Positions 1 to 8,199 of a DNA stretch of 64,000 nt are shown here, one piece after another. Below the pieces are notes generated by a model. The model did not search any database. It worked only from the letters and a program-made list of their open reading frames with translations, and was not told where the DNA came from. Numbering within the stretch: position 1 is the stretch's first letter; every line of letters starts with the position of its first letter. Position numbers and translations under genes: made by a program. The DNA comes from Candidatus Aminicenantes bacterium UBA647 (GTDB lineage: Bacteria; Acidobacteriota; Aminicenantia; UBA2199): assembly GCA_002299555.1 (NCBI GenBank), contig DBOL01000107.1, forward strand, positions 1-64,000, given 5' to 3'.

Positions 1-186
1 TTTCAACCCCAGATAAGCAGCAGCAGCTGAAAATAGAACAGCATAGAACATACCCCAAAGGAGCGAATATGATGTCACTTCGGGAAGTGGTGATCCCGAA
101 GGTACGACAGGCTTATATTCTTCACCTTCATTAAGCTTCCTGTAAGCATTTTCCGGAAGACCTTTTCCTGTAGATTGAATATCCAT
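1..186 (-). CDS. OPT family oligopeptide transporter, N-terminal fragment
   Basis: The first 62 codons of a gene that runs off the left edge of the window. The start is an ATG with GGAGG six bases upstream. The translation contains the pattern LPENAYRKLNEGEEYKPVVP, followed by a hydrophobic stretch (SLLWGMFYAVLFSAAAAYLGLK) that begins the first membrane helix. This arrangement is typical of bacterial OPT transporters, which import oligopeptides or metal chelates across the inner membrane. The substrate cannot be told from this fragment. The family call rests on recall of the N-terminal signature, so it is good but not certain. Confidence 0.7.
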   Translation of the reverse strand, partial: MDIQSTGKGLPENAYRKLNEGEEYKPVVPSGSPLPEVTSYSLLWGMFYAVLFSAAAAYLGLK

Positions 187-230
187 TGAAACCTCCGTTG
201 TGATTTTGAACTTGTAATTGCAAAACCCAA

Positions 231-286
231 AATCAGATTTTTAATCTATTTAAATAACATACTAAAATAGTTATTTCAATCTGATT
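231..286. repeat. Nested inverted repeat between plsC and the OPT gene
   Basis: The outer arms AATCAGATT (231-239) and AATCTGATT (278-286) are perfectly complementary. Inner arms AAATAAC (252-258) and GTTATTT (270-276) nest inside. The structure lies just after the plsC stop and about 45 bases before the OPT start. It could be an operator for the transporter or a weak terminator for plsC. No strong T-run follows, so the role is open. Confidence 0.5.
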
Positions 287-300
287 AGAATTTAAGCTAT

Positions 301-1008
301 CTATTGAAAATCGATAAGCCCTGAAATAATGCTTTTAGTATAATCTCTTAACTCTTCGACCGATTTTGATCTGATGACCTCAACAGGTATAGGTTTCCCA
401 AAATTTATCTGGACAGGACCGGGTTTAATTATCCATGAACCCTTTCTCTTCAAAGAAAACAGGCCCGATAACCCCATTGGAATTATCACACTATCAGATC
501 TTTTGGCAAGGTGAAAAGGGAGCTTTTTAAATGGGTTCAATTTACCATCAAGTGTCCTGTGCCCTTCAGGCAGAACTATTATAGACCTTTTTTCTTTCAA
601 TCTCCGGATAGCTTCGCCAATGCTCGTTATAGCCGAATATATATTTTTCCGATTGATTGGAATATTACCAAGTCTCCTTATAGCAAACCCGTAAAGGGGC
701 CATTTGAATTGTCTGTCTGCTTCAATTCCTCTCACGAATTGGGGAAGGTAGCCGGAGAGAACCGGTACATCAAATATGCTGATATGATTTGCCATGAACA
801 GATATGTTTTATCCGGGTTTATATTCTCAACTCCTGTCACTTTAACTTTTATTCCGATCATCCTCAACATGAACCTCATTAGAGATTTGATCCAGGGATC
901 ATATTTTTCCAGTGGGAATAAGAATGTACAAATAATTGCAAATATAAGAAAAAAAAATAAAAAAACAAAACTGAACAACCAGATAAATAAGGACCTGATC
1001 TCTTTCAA
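301..1008 (-). CDS. plsC: 1-acyl-sn-glycerol-3-phosphate acyltransferase (PlsC/LPLAT family)
   Basis: A 235-aa inner-membrane acyltransferase predicted to acylate lysophosphatidic acid in phospholipid synthesis. An N-terminal hydrophobic helix (residues about 8-32) is followed by the catalytic HxxxxD motif (NHISIFD, about residue 74) and by a PEGHRT block matching the family's PEGTRS motif that binds the phosphate. Length is normal for the family. The start is TTG: it shares its TTGA with the stop of the upstream diacylglycerol kinase-like gene, a 4-base overlap that implies translational coupling. A GAGG lies about ten bases upstream. Glycerophosphate rather than another acyl acceptor is inferred from family and context. 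Confidence 0.85.
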   Translation of the reverse strand: MKEIRSLFIWLFSFVFLFFFLIFAIICTFLFPLEKYDPWIKSLMRFMLRMIGIKVKVTGVENINPDKTYLFMANHISIFDVPVLSGYLPQFVRGIEADRQFKWPLYGFAIRRLGNIPINRKNIYSAITSIGEAIRRLKEKRSIIVLPEGHRTLDGKLNPFKKLPFHLAKRSDSVIIPMGLSGLFSLKRKGSWIIKPGPVQINFGKPIPVEVIRSKSVEELRDYTKSIISGLIDFQ

Positions 1009-1895
1009 CTCCCGAAAACCTCAATATCCTGATGAAGACACTCGATCTCCAGAGGTGTGTTCCCGAACATCTCTCCATCAGGTGTCAACTCTTTAGGAGA
1101 TTCTGTTCTCACAGAGATCTTTTTTGCTTTAAAGGTCTCAACTTCATCCATTGTTACATGGTCGCCTGTGAATATTTTTGGTAAGCACTGAAGCATTCTC
1201 CGTCTTGATGTTTTATTCAAAAGGATAACATCAAGATATCCATCATCTACCTCAGCTGTCGGTGCCATAAGAAAATTGGATGTGTATCGGGTATTAGAAA
1301 CCTCAACAAAAATATTTTCTCTTTCTATTTTTTCCCCATCTATTTCCAGGAAAACCTTATAGCTCCTGAGAAATATAATTTTATCGATCACGCCGATTGT
1401 ATATGAAAGATTTCCAAAAATTTTCAACTTTTGAGCAAGCTTATTCACATCTGCTACAAATCCCAGTCCGATGATGTTCAGATAATAATAAATTTTCTCA
1501 CCTGTCCTGAATTTGCCAACATCAACTTTCCTGGTTTTGTTACCAGCGATCAAATTGATAGCGGACCTCCAGTCTCCTGACTTCAGACCAATATCTTTCA
1601 CAAATGCATTACCAGTCCCAATGGGAAGTATCCCGAAAGGAGGTTTTACTTTACCCGTATTCAAATAATATCCATTAAGGGACTCAAACATCGTTCCATC
1701 ACCTCCGGCCGAGACAACTCCGTCATATTCGGAAAGATCTGCATCCTTCACAAGATCAACTGCATTACCGGGGCTGGATGTTTTTAAAAGATCAACTGAA
1801 ATTTTCCTCTCATTAAATTCATTTTTGATCTTAGAGAGAAGTTTGTCGGCTTTGCCATTCCCTGCGGTCGGATTATAAACAAGTAAAATCTTCAT
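1005..1895 (-). CDS. Diacylglycerol kinase-family lipid kinase (DagK/YegS-like)
   Basis: A 296-aa soluble kinase of the DAGK catalytic-domain superfamily, which phosphorylates diacylglycerol or related lipids. The N-terminus has the NPTAGNGKA motif and the hallmark GGDGT nucleotide loop (SAGGDGTMFE), then LPIGTGNAFVKDIG. The C-terminal half has the beta-rich TPDGE block near residue 270. I place the start at the ATG of MKILLVYNP because AAGGAA sits seven bases before it; an upstream extension of 19 residues is possible but has no ribosome site. It is coupled to plsC by a 4-base overlap, so the two probably form a phospholipid recycling or remodelling unit. The exact lipid substrate is not resolved. 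Confidence 0.85.
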   Translation of the reverse strand: MKILLVYNPTAGNGKADKLLSKIKNEFNERKISVDLLKTSSPGNAVDLVKDADLSEYDGVVSAGGDGTMFESLNGYYLNTGKVKPPFGILPIGTGNAFVKDIGLKSGDWRSAINLIAGNKTRKVDVGKFRTGEKIYYYLNIIGLGFVADVNKLAQKLKIFGNLSYTIGVIDKIIFLRSYKVFLEIDGEKIERENIFVEVSNTRYTSNFLMAPTAEVDDGYLDVILLNKTSRRRMLQCLPKIFTGDHVTMDEVETFKAKKISVRTESPKELTPDGEMFGNTPLEIECLHQDIEVFGS

Positions 1896-2058
1896 TTTAA
1901 ATTCCTTTTTGAAATTATTTTTACTACTATTTCTGATCACAAAATAAAACAATCATCAAGAATAATTTAATATTAACAAAAAGGATATAATGAAATAGGA
2001 ATTTTTTCAACTCCCGGATATCATCAACCTTTTATGGTCCCTTCCAGGAAATATTTTT

Positions 2059-3867
2059 TTATTTTTTTATCCCAAGACGTTTCATTTTCTTATGAAGGCC
2101 CTGATAAGTTATTCCAATCTCTGCCGCAGTTCTGGATTTATTCCAACTATTCTTCCCTAAAAGATGGATTATGTAATCCTTTTCAGTCCCATATTTCCCA
2201 TAAATACCCGTGTTTAGAATTTCCGTCCCCTCATTTATCACTTTTCCTCTTATTATTTCATCAGACAGCAATTCGAAATAGATACTCTCTCCATCCTCTA
2301 CCAGATTTACAAGCCTCCTGATCTCATTCTCCAATTGTCTTATGTTCCCCGGCCATGAATAACCTTCCATTGCTTTGAATACCTGGACAGTATATCCTCC
2401 GATGTTTTTCCCCAGCTCTTCTGAGAACTTTCCTGTAAAATAATTTATCAGAGATGAAATATCCTCTCTCCTATCCCTGAGAGGAGGAATGCTGATCCTG
2501 TGATGAACAAGTCTATAATAAAGATCTTCTCTGAAATTGCCGTCAGTAATAAGCGTTTTCAAATTTTTATTGGTCAATGAAACAATTCTGAGATCGACTT
2601 TGATTGGAGTTGTTCCCCCGACACTGTAAAATTCATGCTCCTGCAGAACCCGCAAAATTTTCGCCTGCAGCGAGAGAGGCATATCACCAATTTCATCAAG
2701 AATAAGAGTTCCTCCTGAGGCCATTTCAAGTTTCCCCTTCTTCTTTACATGAGCTCCAGTGAATGATCCTTTCTCATGTCCAAATAATTCCGATTCAAGA
2801 AGAGTCTCCGGGATAGCGGCACAATTTATTGCTACGAAAGGCCCCCTGCTCCTTCTCGAGTGTTCGTGAAGCAATCTGGCAAATAATTCCTTCCCGGTTC
2901 CGGATTCACCATCTATCAGAACGAAAACATCACTTTTGGCAATTTTAATAGTTTGCTTTATTAAGCTCTTCACTTCAGGATTCAATGCCACAATCGATAT
3001 TTTTTCAGGAACCTGACCTTCATCGTGTTCTTCTAAAACTTTTTCCCTGTCAATATTCAATAAAATTCTAGCCAGCACAGATATCTCTTTTGCAAGCAGG
3101 TCCAGGAATTCAAGAACAATATCTCCTTCAGCGATGGAAGGATTTACGGGAACATAAATCATAACAGCTTTGATATCCCTTAATTCTACCGGGAAAGAAT
3201 AGAATCTTAATTTTGTATCAGGAAAAGTAACATCACTCCTGGATACTTTAAAGAGCTCCTTATCCTTTTCAGCAAGATTGTTAACCATATTTACAAGATC
3301 ATCTATTTTTTCTATTGTGAAATAAATATTATGACCTCCGTTCTCCTGTGATAATAATGCGACCGAACCGAAATTCTGCAACTGGGACAGGTAATCTGAC
3401 AGATCATGAATGAAATGATTGAAACTTCGTTTCCTGAATCCTGTTTTTGCAATATATTGAAGTATATCTGCAAAAATATCATTTAAGAATCTGGTTTCCT
3501 CCTCTTCCTTTACCGGAGTCGGTGATGAAGAATTAATTCCATTAAATATCGGTCTTAGCTCTTCTGCTGTTTCAAACTCGTCAAGGTCCCCTTCTCTCAG
3601 AAAGAATTCCAGCCCTCCGATATTGAAGGACTCCCCAATCTCAAGCCTGGATTCTTCGATCTTAACATTTCTCACATAGGTCCCGTTTGTCGAGTCGAGG
3701 TCCCGGATAGTGATATCATTTCCAATCAGGATCTTGATATGCTTCCTGGATATGGAGTCAAGGTCGAGGACGAGGTCACAATCCTTTTTTCTTCCAATAC
3801 AAACTTCACTTCCCCTGAGTGGAAATTTCCTTATAAAGCCATCTATATAGTAAAGAAGATATCTCAT
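2059..3867 (-). CDS. FHA-domain sigma54-dependent transcriptional activator
   Basis: A 602-aa bacterial enhancer-binding protein. Residues about 20-95 form an FHA domain (GRKKDCDLVL, SRKH, STNGT), which reads phosphothreonine on partner proteins. Residues about 130-260 are an unrecognised, possibly GAF-like, linker. The AAA+ domain has Walker A GESGTGKE, the sigma54-contacting loop GSFTGA, Walker B LILDEIGDMP and a WPGNIRQLENE block. A Fis-type helix-turn-helix ends the protein (NKSRTAAEIGITYQGLHKKMKRL). The start is the ATG at 3867; it has no Shine-Dalgarno but a TATAAT hexamer six bases upstream, so the mRNA is probably leaderless. A tandem dyad and a -24/-12 promoter lie just upstream, facing away, which is the usual setting for such an activator and its target. 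Confidence 0.93.
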   Translation of the reverse strand: MRYLLYYIDGFIRKFPLRGSEVCIGRKKDCDLVLDLDSISRKHIKILIGNDITIRDLDSTNGTYVRNVKIEESRLEIGESFNIGGLEFFLREGDLDEFETAEELRPIFNGINSSSPTPVKEEEETRFLNDIFADILQYIAKTGFRKRSFNHFIHDLSDYLSQLQNFGSVALLSQENGGHNIYFTIEKIDDLVNMVNNLAEKDKELFKVSRSDVTFPDTKLRFYSFPVELRDIKAVMIYVPVNPSIAEGDIVLEFLDLLAKEISVLARILLNIDREKVLEEHDEGQVPEKISIVALNPEVKSLIKQTIKIAKSDVFVLIDGESGTGKELFARLLHEHSRRSRGPFVAINCAAIPETLLESELFGHEKGSFTGAHVKKKGKLEMASGGTLILDEIGDMPLSLQAKILRVLQEHEFYSVGGTTPIKVDLRIVSLTNKNLKTLITDGNFREDLYYRLVHHRISIPPLRDRREDISSLINYFTGKFSEELGKNIGGYTVQVFKAMEGYSWPGNIRQLENEIRRLVNLVEDGESIYFELLSDEIIRGKVINEGTEILNTGIYGKYGTEKDYIIHLLGKNSWNKSRTAAEIGITYQGLHKKMKRLGIKK

Positions 3868-3873
3868 CCGAAT

Positions 3874-3902
3874 ATTATATTTGTTATGGACTGTAATATC
3901 AA
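3874..3902 (-). promoter_or_regulatory. Sigma70-type promoter of the FHA activator gene, leaderless
   Basis: On the minus strand, TTGATA (3902-3897), a 17-base spacer and a perfect TATAAT (3879-3874) are followed by six bases and then the ATG. The predicted transcription start therefore falls on the start codon. No Shine-Dalgarno is present. Confidence 0.75.
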
Positions 3903-3918
3903 CTTTTTTGATCAAGTT

Positions 3919-3957
3919 TATAAACAAAGTTTATAGTCGCTATAAACTTTGTTTATA
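3919..3957. promoter_or_regulatory. Tandem dyad / 39-bp perfect palindrome, probable activator binding site
   Basis: Two 18-base arms are perfectly complementary around the trinucleotide TCG (3937-3939). Each arm is itself a dyad of the form TATAAAC-N3-GTTTATA (3919-3935 with AAA, 3941-3957 with TTT). The two dyad centres are 22 bp apart, about two helical turns, so two dimers could bind the same DNA face. The site lies upstream of the activator's own promoter and about 100-140 bp upstream of the -24/-12 promoter at 4060, a normal position for a sigma54 enhancer. No T-run follows on either strand, which argues against a terminator. Confidence 0.75.
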
Positions 3958-4059
3958 CTGCTCAGATATCACATAATGCCCCGATCAAATATGATTGAAT
4001 TTGTCTATTACTATAGGGCGTTTTCAAAATTCTTATATTTTTTCTCGAAAACAGAATTT

Positions 4060-4075
4060 TGGCATACATATTGCT
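4060..4075 (+). promoter_or_regulatory. Putative sigma54 (-24/-12) promoter
   Basis: TTGGCATACATATTGCT has the invariant GG (4061-4062) and GC (4073-4074) exactly ten bases apart. It matches TGGCAYR-N4-TTGCW with only soft positions differing from the best consensus. The predicted start is near 4086, on the plus strand. It is adjacent to the gene of a sigma54 activator and about 100 bp from a tandem dyad, which strongly supports function. Transcription would run into the 3' end of clpB on the opposite strand. Confidence 0.7.
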
Positions 4076-4120
4076 TTGTAATATCAACTCCTGATAACAG
4101 GGATTTTGGAAGGGATTGTT

Positions 4121-4206
4121 TACAAAGGAGATTTGTGAGGGGGAGAGAGTTGGAAAGGATTCTATATTTACTCCTTTACAGTGAAGTCAAAGTTCTCTCC
4201 TTTGTA
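4121..4206. repeat. 11-bp perfect inverted repeat spanning the clpB stop codon
   Basis: TACAAAGGAGA (4121-4131) and TCTCCTTTGTA (4196-4206) are perfectly complementary across 64 bases. On the plus strand the left arm contains the AAAGGAG ribosome site of the small ORF at 4135, so pairing would hide it. On the minus strand the right arm is clpB coding sequence and the left arm is its 3' untranslated region. Confidence 0.5.
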
Positions 4207-4224
4207 TTCGATCTTTATTATTGA
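4135..4224 (+). CDS. Small ORF (29 aa) downstream of the sigma54 promoter, antisense to clpB end
   Basis: A GTG-started reading frame of 29 codons, preceded by a strong AAAGGAG four bases upstream. It begins about 50 bases downstream of the predicted sigma54 start site. The peptide opens with the basic MRGRELER and continues with a hydrophobic stretch [17 protein letters not shown]. Its last 57 bases overlap the clpB coding end on the other strand. I know no family for it. Alternatives are a small regulatory RNA or an antisense transcript to clpB with no peptide made. The promoter, ribosome site and ORF occurring together is the only support. Confidence 0.35.
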   Translation: MRGRELERILYLLLYSEVKVLSFVFDLYY

Positions 4225-6741
4225 AGAGTTATCTATTTCTCCTGCTAAGATCATATTTGATAATTTGTCCTGTATCTCTTTCTGGATCACTCTCTTCAGT
4301 GGCCTTGCTCCAAGTACGGGATTAAATCCGAGTTCTGCAAGTTTATCTAATGCAATTTCGCTAATTTCGGTTTTGATCCCTGCGGATTCAAGTTGTGCCT
4401 GCAACTTTGATATCTCTAATACTGCAATCTTTTTTATCATTTCCCTGTCCAGAGGCCTGAATGTTATAATTTCATCTATCCTGTTAAGGAATTCAGGTTT
4501 GAAATATTTGAAAAGGAGATCATCTATTTCATTTTTGATCTCTTCATATCCTGACTTTCCCTGAATAATATCAGATCCAAGATTTGAGGTCATGATGATT
4601 ATAGTATTTGAAAAATTTACGGTTTTCCCTTTTCCATCAGTAAGACGCCCATCGTCCAGCAATTGTAATAAAACATTAAAAACATCAGGATGGGCTTTTT
4701 CTATCTCATCAAGAAGGACCAGTGAATAGGGCCTCCTCTTCACTGCCTCTGTAAGCTGCCCACCCTCATCATAACCGATATATCCCGGAGGGGCACCGAT
4801 AAGGCGGGAGATCGAATGTTTTTCCATATATTCAGACATGTCGATCCTTATCATAGTTTTATCATTATTGAACATGAATTCACTTAAAGCTCTGGCAAGC
4901 TCTGTTTTCCCTACTCCGGTAGGTCCTAAGAAAATAAATGATCCTATCGGTTTCCCCTGTTCATTCAATCCGGCTTTTGATCTACGGATTACATTTGCAA
5001 TCGCCGTGACAGCTTCATCCTGCCCTACCACCCTTCTTTTAATTATCTCCTCCATCCGCAACAACTTCTCTCTTTCACCGCTCAGGAGTTTTGAAACGGG
5101 GATACCTGTCCATTTTGATACAACATCCGCGATATCCTCTTCGGTCACCAATTCAGTAAGGATCTTCTTCTCGGACTGCAATTCATTCAACTCAGCCTGA
5201 ATATTATCGATCTCATTTCTAATCTCAGGAATATTGCCATATTGTATCTGAGAGGCAGTTTCATAATCATTATTCCGCTCTGCATCCTGCTTCTTTATCT
5301 TAAGATTATCAATCTCCTCTTTTTTGTCCCTGAGTTTCCCTATTAATGATTTCTCACTATTCCAATGCTCTCTGATCTTGTCTCTTGATAACTTCAAGTC
5401 CTCAAGATCGTCAACAAGATTTTTCATTTTTTCTCTGGCATCTTTACTATTCTCTTTTTTCAAAGCCTGCTTCTCGATCTCCATCTGCATGATCTTTCTT
5501 TCAAGTTCATCCAGCTCTTCCGGCATGGAGTCAATTTCTATCCTCAGTTTTGAAGAAGCCTCATCTATAAGGTCTATAGCTTTATCAGGCTGGAACCGAT
5601 CAGAGATATATCTTTCCGAAAGTGTAGCTGCAGATATTAGCGCAGCATCCAAAATTTTGATCCCATGATGGATTTCATACTTCTCTTTTATTCCCCGTAG
5701 TATGGAAATAGTCTCTTCCACCGAAGGCTGCTTAACAAAGATCGGTTGAAACCTCCTTTCAAGTGCAGGATCCTTCTCTATATACTTTTTATATTCATTG
5801 AGTGTTGTTGCTCCGATAGATCTCAACTCTCCTCTTGCCAAAGGAGGCTTAAGCATATTGGATGCATCTAAGGAGCCTTCAGATGCTCCGGCTCCGACTA
5901 TAGTATGCAGTTCATCCATAAAAAGAATTATCTGCCCGTCAGATTCGACAACTTCATTTATAACTGCCTTTAACCTCTCTTCAAATTCTCCTCTAAACTT
6001 TGCACCGGCCAGAAGACTTCCAAGATCAAGCGATACAACCCTTTTGTCTTTAAGTATTTCGGGAATATCACCCTGTACTATCCTTATTGCAAGTCCCTCT
6101 ACGATCGCAGTCTTTCCAACACCGGCATCACCGATAAGGAGAGGATTGTTCTTTTTTCTCCTTACCAGAACCTGCATAACTCTTCTTATCTCCTCATCTC
6201 TGCCTATCACAGGGTCAAGTTTCCCTTCTCTCGCCATTTCAACAAGATCCTTCCCGTATTTCAGGAGGGGCTGCATTTTATCCTCCGGATTCTGATCCGT
6301 AACCCTCTGATTCCCCCTCAGGTCCATAAGAACCTTCAGGAAAGTATCTTCATTAATTCCATACTTTTTGAGAATTGCTGCCGGATCGTTTCCGGAACGA
6401 ATAATAGAAATAAATATATGCTCGGTTGAAACATAATCATCCTTGAAATTTTTAGCAATATTGATAGAATTATCAAGAGTTTTCTTCAGCTCTTTCCCTA
6501 TGAACCTGTCAGCTCCATGTACTTTAGGCAGTTTCGATACCACATCTTCGAGATCTGAAAGTATTCTTCCTGTGTCTACTCCTGTCTTCTTAAGAACTTC
6601 AGGTACTATATTCTCATTGTCCCTGATGATCGAGTAACCCAGATGGGCGTCTGTAACTTCCTGATTCCCATTTTCACCCGCATACCGGATACTCTCTTCA
6701 ATAACCTTATTTCCCTTTAATGTAAATTTATCCATGTTCAT
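4168..6741 (-). CDS. clpB: ATP-dependent disaggregase ClpB
   Basis: An 857-aa Hsp100 chaperone that, with DnaK, pulls proteins out of aggregates in the cytoplasm. In order: N-terminal Clp repeats (residues 1-145), AAA+ domain 1 with Walker A GDAGVGKT and [12 protein letters not shown], the long middle coiled coil that marks ClpB rather than ClpA or ClpC (about 400-515), AAA+ domain 2 with [11 protein letters not shown], and the small C-terminal domain ([14 protein letters not shown]). The length matches the family. The start chosen is the ATG at 6741, five bases after GGGAG; a second ATG two codons later is a weaker alternative. No CIRCE element is visible upstream. Its last codons are overlapped by a possible sigma54-driven antisense transcript. 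Confidence 0.96.
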   Translation of the reverse strand: MNMDKFTLKGNKVIEESIRYAGENGNQEVTDAHLGYSIIRDNENIVPEVLKKTGVDTGRILSDLEDVVSKLPKVHGADRFIGKELKKTLDNSINIAKNFKDDYVSTEHIFISIIRSGNDPAAILKKYGINEDTFLKVLMDLRGNQRVTDQNPEDKMQPLLKYGKDLVEMAREGKLDPVIGRDEEIRRVMQVLVRRKKNNPLLIGDAGVGKTAIVEGLAIRIVQGDIPEILKDKRVVSLDLGSLLAGAKFRGEFEERLKAVINEVVESDGQIILFMDELHTIVGAGASEGSLDASNMLKPPLARGELRSIGATTLNEYKKYIEKDPALERRFQPIFVKQPSVEETISILRGIKEKYEIHHGIKILDAALISAATLSERYISDRFQPDKAIDLIDEASSKLRIEIDSMPEELDELERKIMQMEIEKQALKKENSKDAREKMKNLVDDLEDLKLSRDKIREHWNSEKSLIGKLRDKKEEIDNLKIKKQDAERNNDYETASQIQYGNIPEIRNEIDNIQAELNELQSEKKILTELVTEEDIADVVSKWTGIPVSKLLSGEREKLLRMEEIIKRRVVGQDEAVTAIANVIRRSKAGLNEQGKPIGSFIFLGPTGVGKTELARALSEFMFNNDKTMIRIDMSEYMEKHSISRLIGAPPGYIGYDEGGQLTEAVKRRPYSLVLLDEIEKAHPDVFNVLLQLLDDGRLTDGKGKTVNFSNTIIIMTSNLGSDIIQGKSGYEEIKNEIDDLLFKYFKPEFLNRIDEIITFRPLDREMIKKIAVLEISKLQAQLESAGIKTEISEIALDKLAELGFNPVLGARPLKRVIQKEIQDKLSNMILAGEIDNSSIIKIEYKGENFDFTVKE

Positions 6742-6895
6742 ATTAACTCCCGGGACTCTCAATATATTTAACTGAATTTGAAGCAAACATAATTCTCATA
6801 GCCCTATTTTATTAATTATTATGTTGATATTATATTACTTTTCACCAATAATTCAACTATGCTTATCTGTGATCTCAAAAAGGGAAATCGCAATT

Positions 6896-7954
6896 GTGAG
6901 TAACAATATTGATCCTGACAAACTCTACTACGATAACTTGCAGAGAGTTCTGAGAAGAGGCCTGACCTTTATCCCGCCTGTTAGCCTCGTTAACGAAACA
7001 GGAGAGATATATTCCAAAAAGAATACATTGAACTTCACATTAGCCGAGCCATATTCAGCAATTTCCAGATATTTTCTTGAAATGAGATATGAGGATATAA
7101 TACCGGTTGACTCAGAATCGGGATTGTTCCTCCCCCGGATATCAATTTCACCTAGAACTTCCAACACAGACCTGATAAAGATCGCCGGGAAAGCAGGGGC
7201 CGTTATTCCATCAGATGGAACTGTCGTAACGGGCAGCAGCGAGGGGACGGAAAGCCTTTTCACACTTTTCAGCATTGTATGTTTTTCAATCTTCGTAAAA
7301 TTTTTTCATACCATCCTGAAGAGAAAAAACAACCATACTATCACTCTCAGGGATTATGATTACCTTGATCTTGTAAGAACTTACGAGCACAAATATTCAC
7401 CTTTACCTGAGCCGCGGAAAGATAAAAATGAAGAAAATATCCTGACAAAAATAGTTTCAGCCGGAAGTTCTATAGTCTCAAGGAGATTGGTTGACTCGAT
7501 ATTCGGGAATATATCTCTAAGAGATGGAGAACATCTCTTTATTAGTGAGTCCGGTTCTTTCCTTGATGATCTTAATGATAGAATAGTTAAAGTCCCTTTG
7601 ACCGGTAGTTCCGGATCTTCCCGAAAACCATCAAGTGAAATTGAAGTTCACCGGAATATTTATAAGGAAACTGAAGAAACATCTTTAATCCACGGACATC
7701 CAATGTTCACAATAATACTTTCACTGGACTGCACTAATGAGTGCTCTGTCATTGGTGAGATTCCGGTAGTTTCAGATGAAAACGGGCCCGGTCTGGAATA
7801 CTCAATACCGGAAGTGATCAGCAAAAATGGAAATGTAATCGCAAAAGGGCACGGGATATTTTGTTCCGGGAGCGGTGATCTCAATCAATCCCTGAACCGG
7901 ATGGCAGAGATCGAAAATTATTGCAGAGAAGAGTATTTCAGAAGGTTGCTTTGA
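6896..7954 (+). CDS. Two-domain class II aldolase/adducin-like protein
   Basis: A 352-aa cytoplasmic protein. The C-terminal half (about residues 185-350) is a recognisable class II aldolase/adducin domain: SSEIEVHRNIY supplies the catalytic-type Glu, HGHP a zinc-binding His pair, and AKGHGIFCSG the third His. These enzymes cleave or epimerise sugar phosphates such as fuculose- or ribulose-phosphate. The N-terminal half looks like a worn copy of the same fold: AGKAGAVIPSDGTVVTGSS resembles the GHG-containing C-terminal motif but has lost its His. I chose the GTG at 6896, which has AAAGGGA about ten bases upstream; starts further upstream lack a ribosome site. It is divergent from clpB and abuts the convergent NifU gene with no gap. 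The substrate is unknown. Confidence 0.65.
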   Translation: MSNNIDPDKLYYDNLQRVLRRGLTFIPPVSLVNETGEIYSKKNTLNFTLAEPYSAISRYFLEMRYEDIIPVDSESGLFLPRISISPRTSNTDLIKIAGKAGAVIPSDGTVVTGSSEGTESLFTLFSIVCFSIFVKFFHTILKRKNNHTITLRDYDYLDLVRTYEHKYSPLPEPRKDKNEENILTKIVSAGSSIVSRRLVDSIFGNISLRDGEHLFISESGSFLDDLNDRIVKVPLTGSSGSSRKPSSEIEVHRNIYKETEETSLIHGHPMFTIILSLDCTNECSVIGEIPVVSDENGPGLEYSIPEVISKNGNVIAKGHGIFCSGSGDLNQSLNRMAEIENYCREEYFRRLL

Positions 7955-8185
7955 TCAGGCTAGTCTCACTTCATTGATCTCCGGAATCTCAGCTCTTATT
8001 GTTTGCTCAACATATCCTTTGATAGTCATAGTGCTCATGGGGCAGCCGTTGCATGCACCGGTCAAATTAACAAGGACAACGCCTTCATCTTCAAGGACAT
8101 CAACAAGTTCGATCCCACCACCATCAGCCTGAAGAGCCGGCCTTACCTTATCTATAATATTGTCTACTTTTTCTTTAAGTGTCAT
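7955..8185 (-). CDS. NifU-like C-terminal domain protein (Fe-S scaffold/carrier)
   Basis: A 76-aa single-domain protein equivalent to the C-terminal domain of NifU and Nfu proteins, which binds a 4Fe-4S cluster between two subunits and delivers it to target enzymes. The CxxC motif is present as GACNGCPMS near residue 45, and the family signature LQADGGGIELV precedes it. AGGAG lies six bases before the ATG. It follows nadA by 14 bases on the same strand, so the two are very likely one operon; quinolinate synthase needs a 4Fe-4S cluster, so NadA is an obvious client. It is not NifU proper, because the N-terminal IscU-like and ferredoxin-like domains are absent. Confidence 0.9.
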   Translation of the reverse strand: MTLKEKVDNIIDKVRPALQADGGGIELVDVLEDEGVVLVNLTGACNGCPMSTMTIKGYVEQTIRAEIPEINEVRLA

Positions 8186-8199
8186 TTCATTCTCCTGAA

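Noticed and set aside
3919..3957. The 39-bp palindrome as a terminator for clpB
   Set aside because: It is AT-rich, lies more than 200 bases past the clpB stop, and has no T-run on the minus strand. Its double-dyad layout suits protein binding better.
4181..6637. Several long plus-strand ORFs across clpB (e.g. 4181-4564, 5798-6295)
   Set aside because: They are Ser/Ile/Leu-rich reverse-frame shadows of the clpB coding sequence with no ribosome sites and no family similarity. Only the small ORF at 4135 has promoter and SD support.
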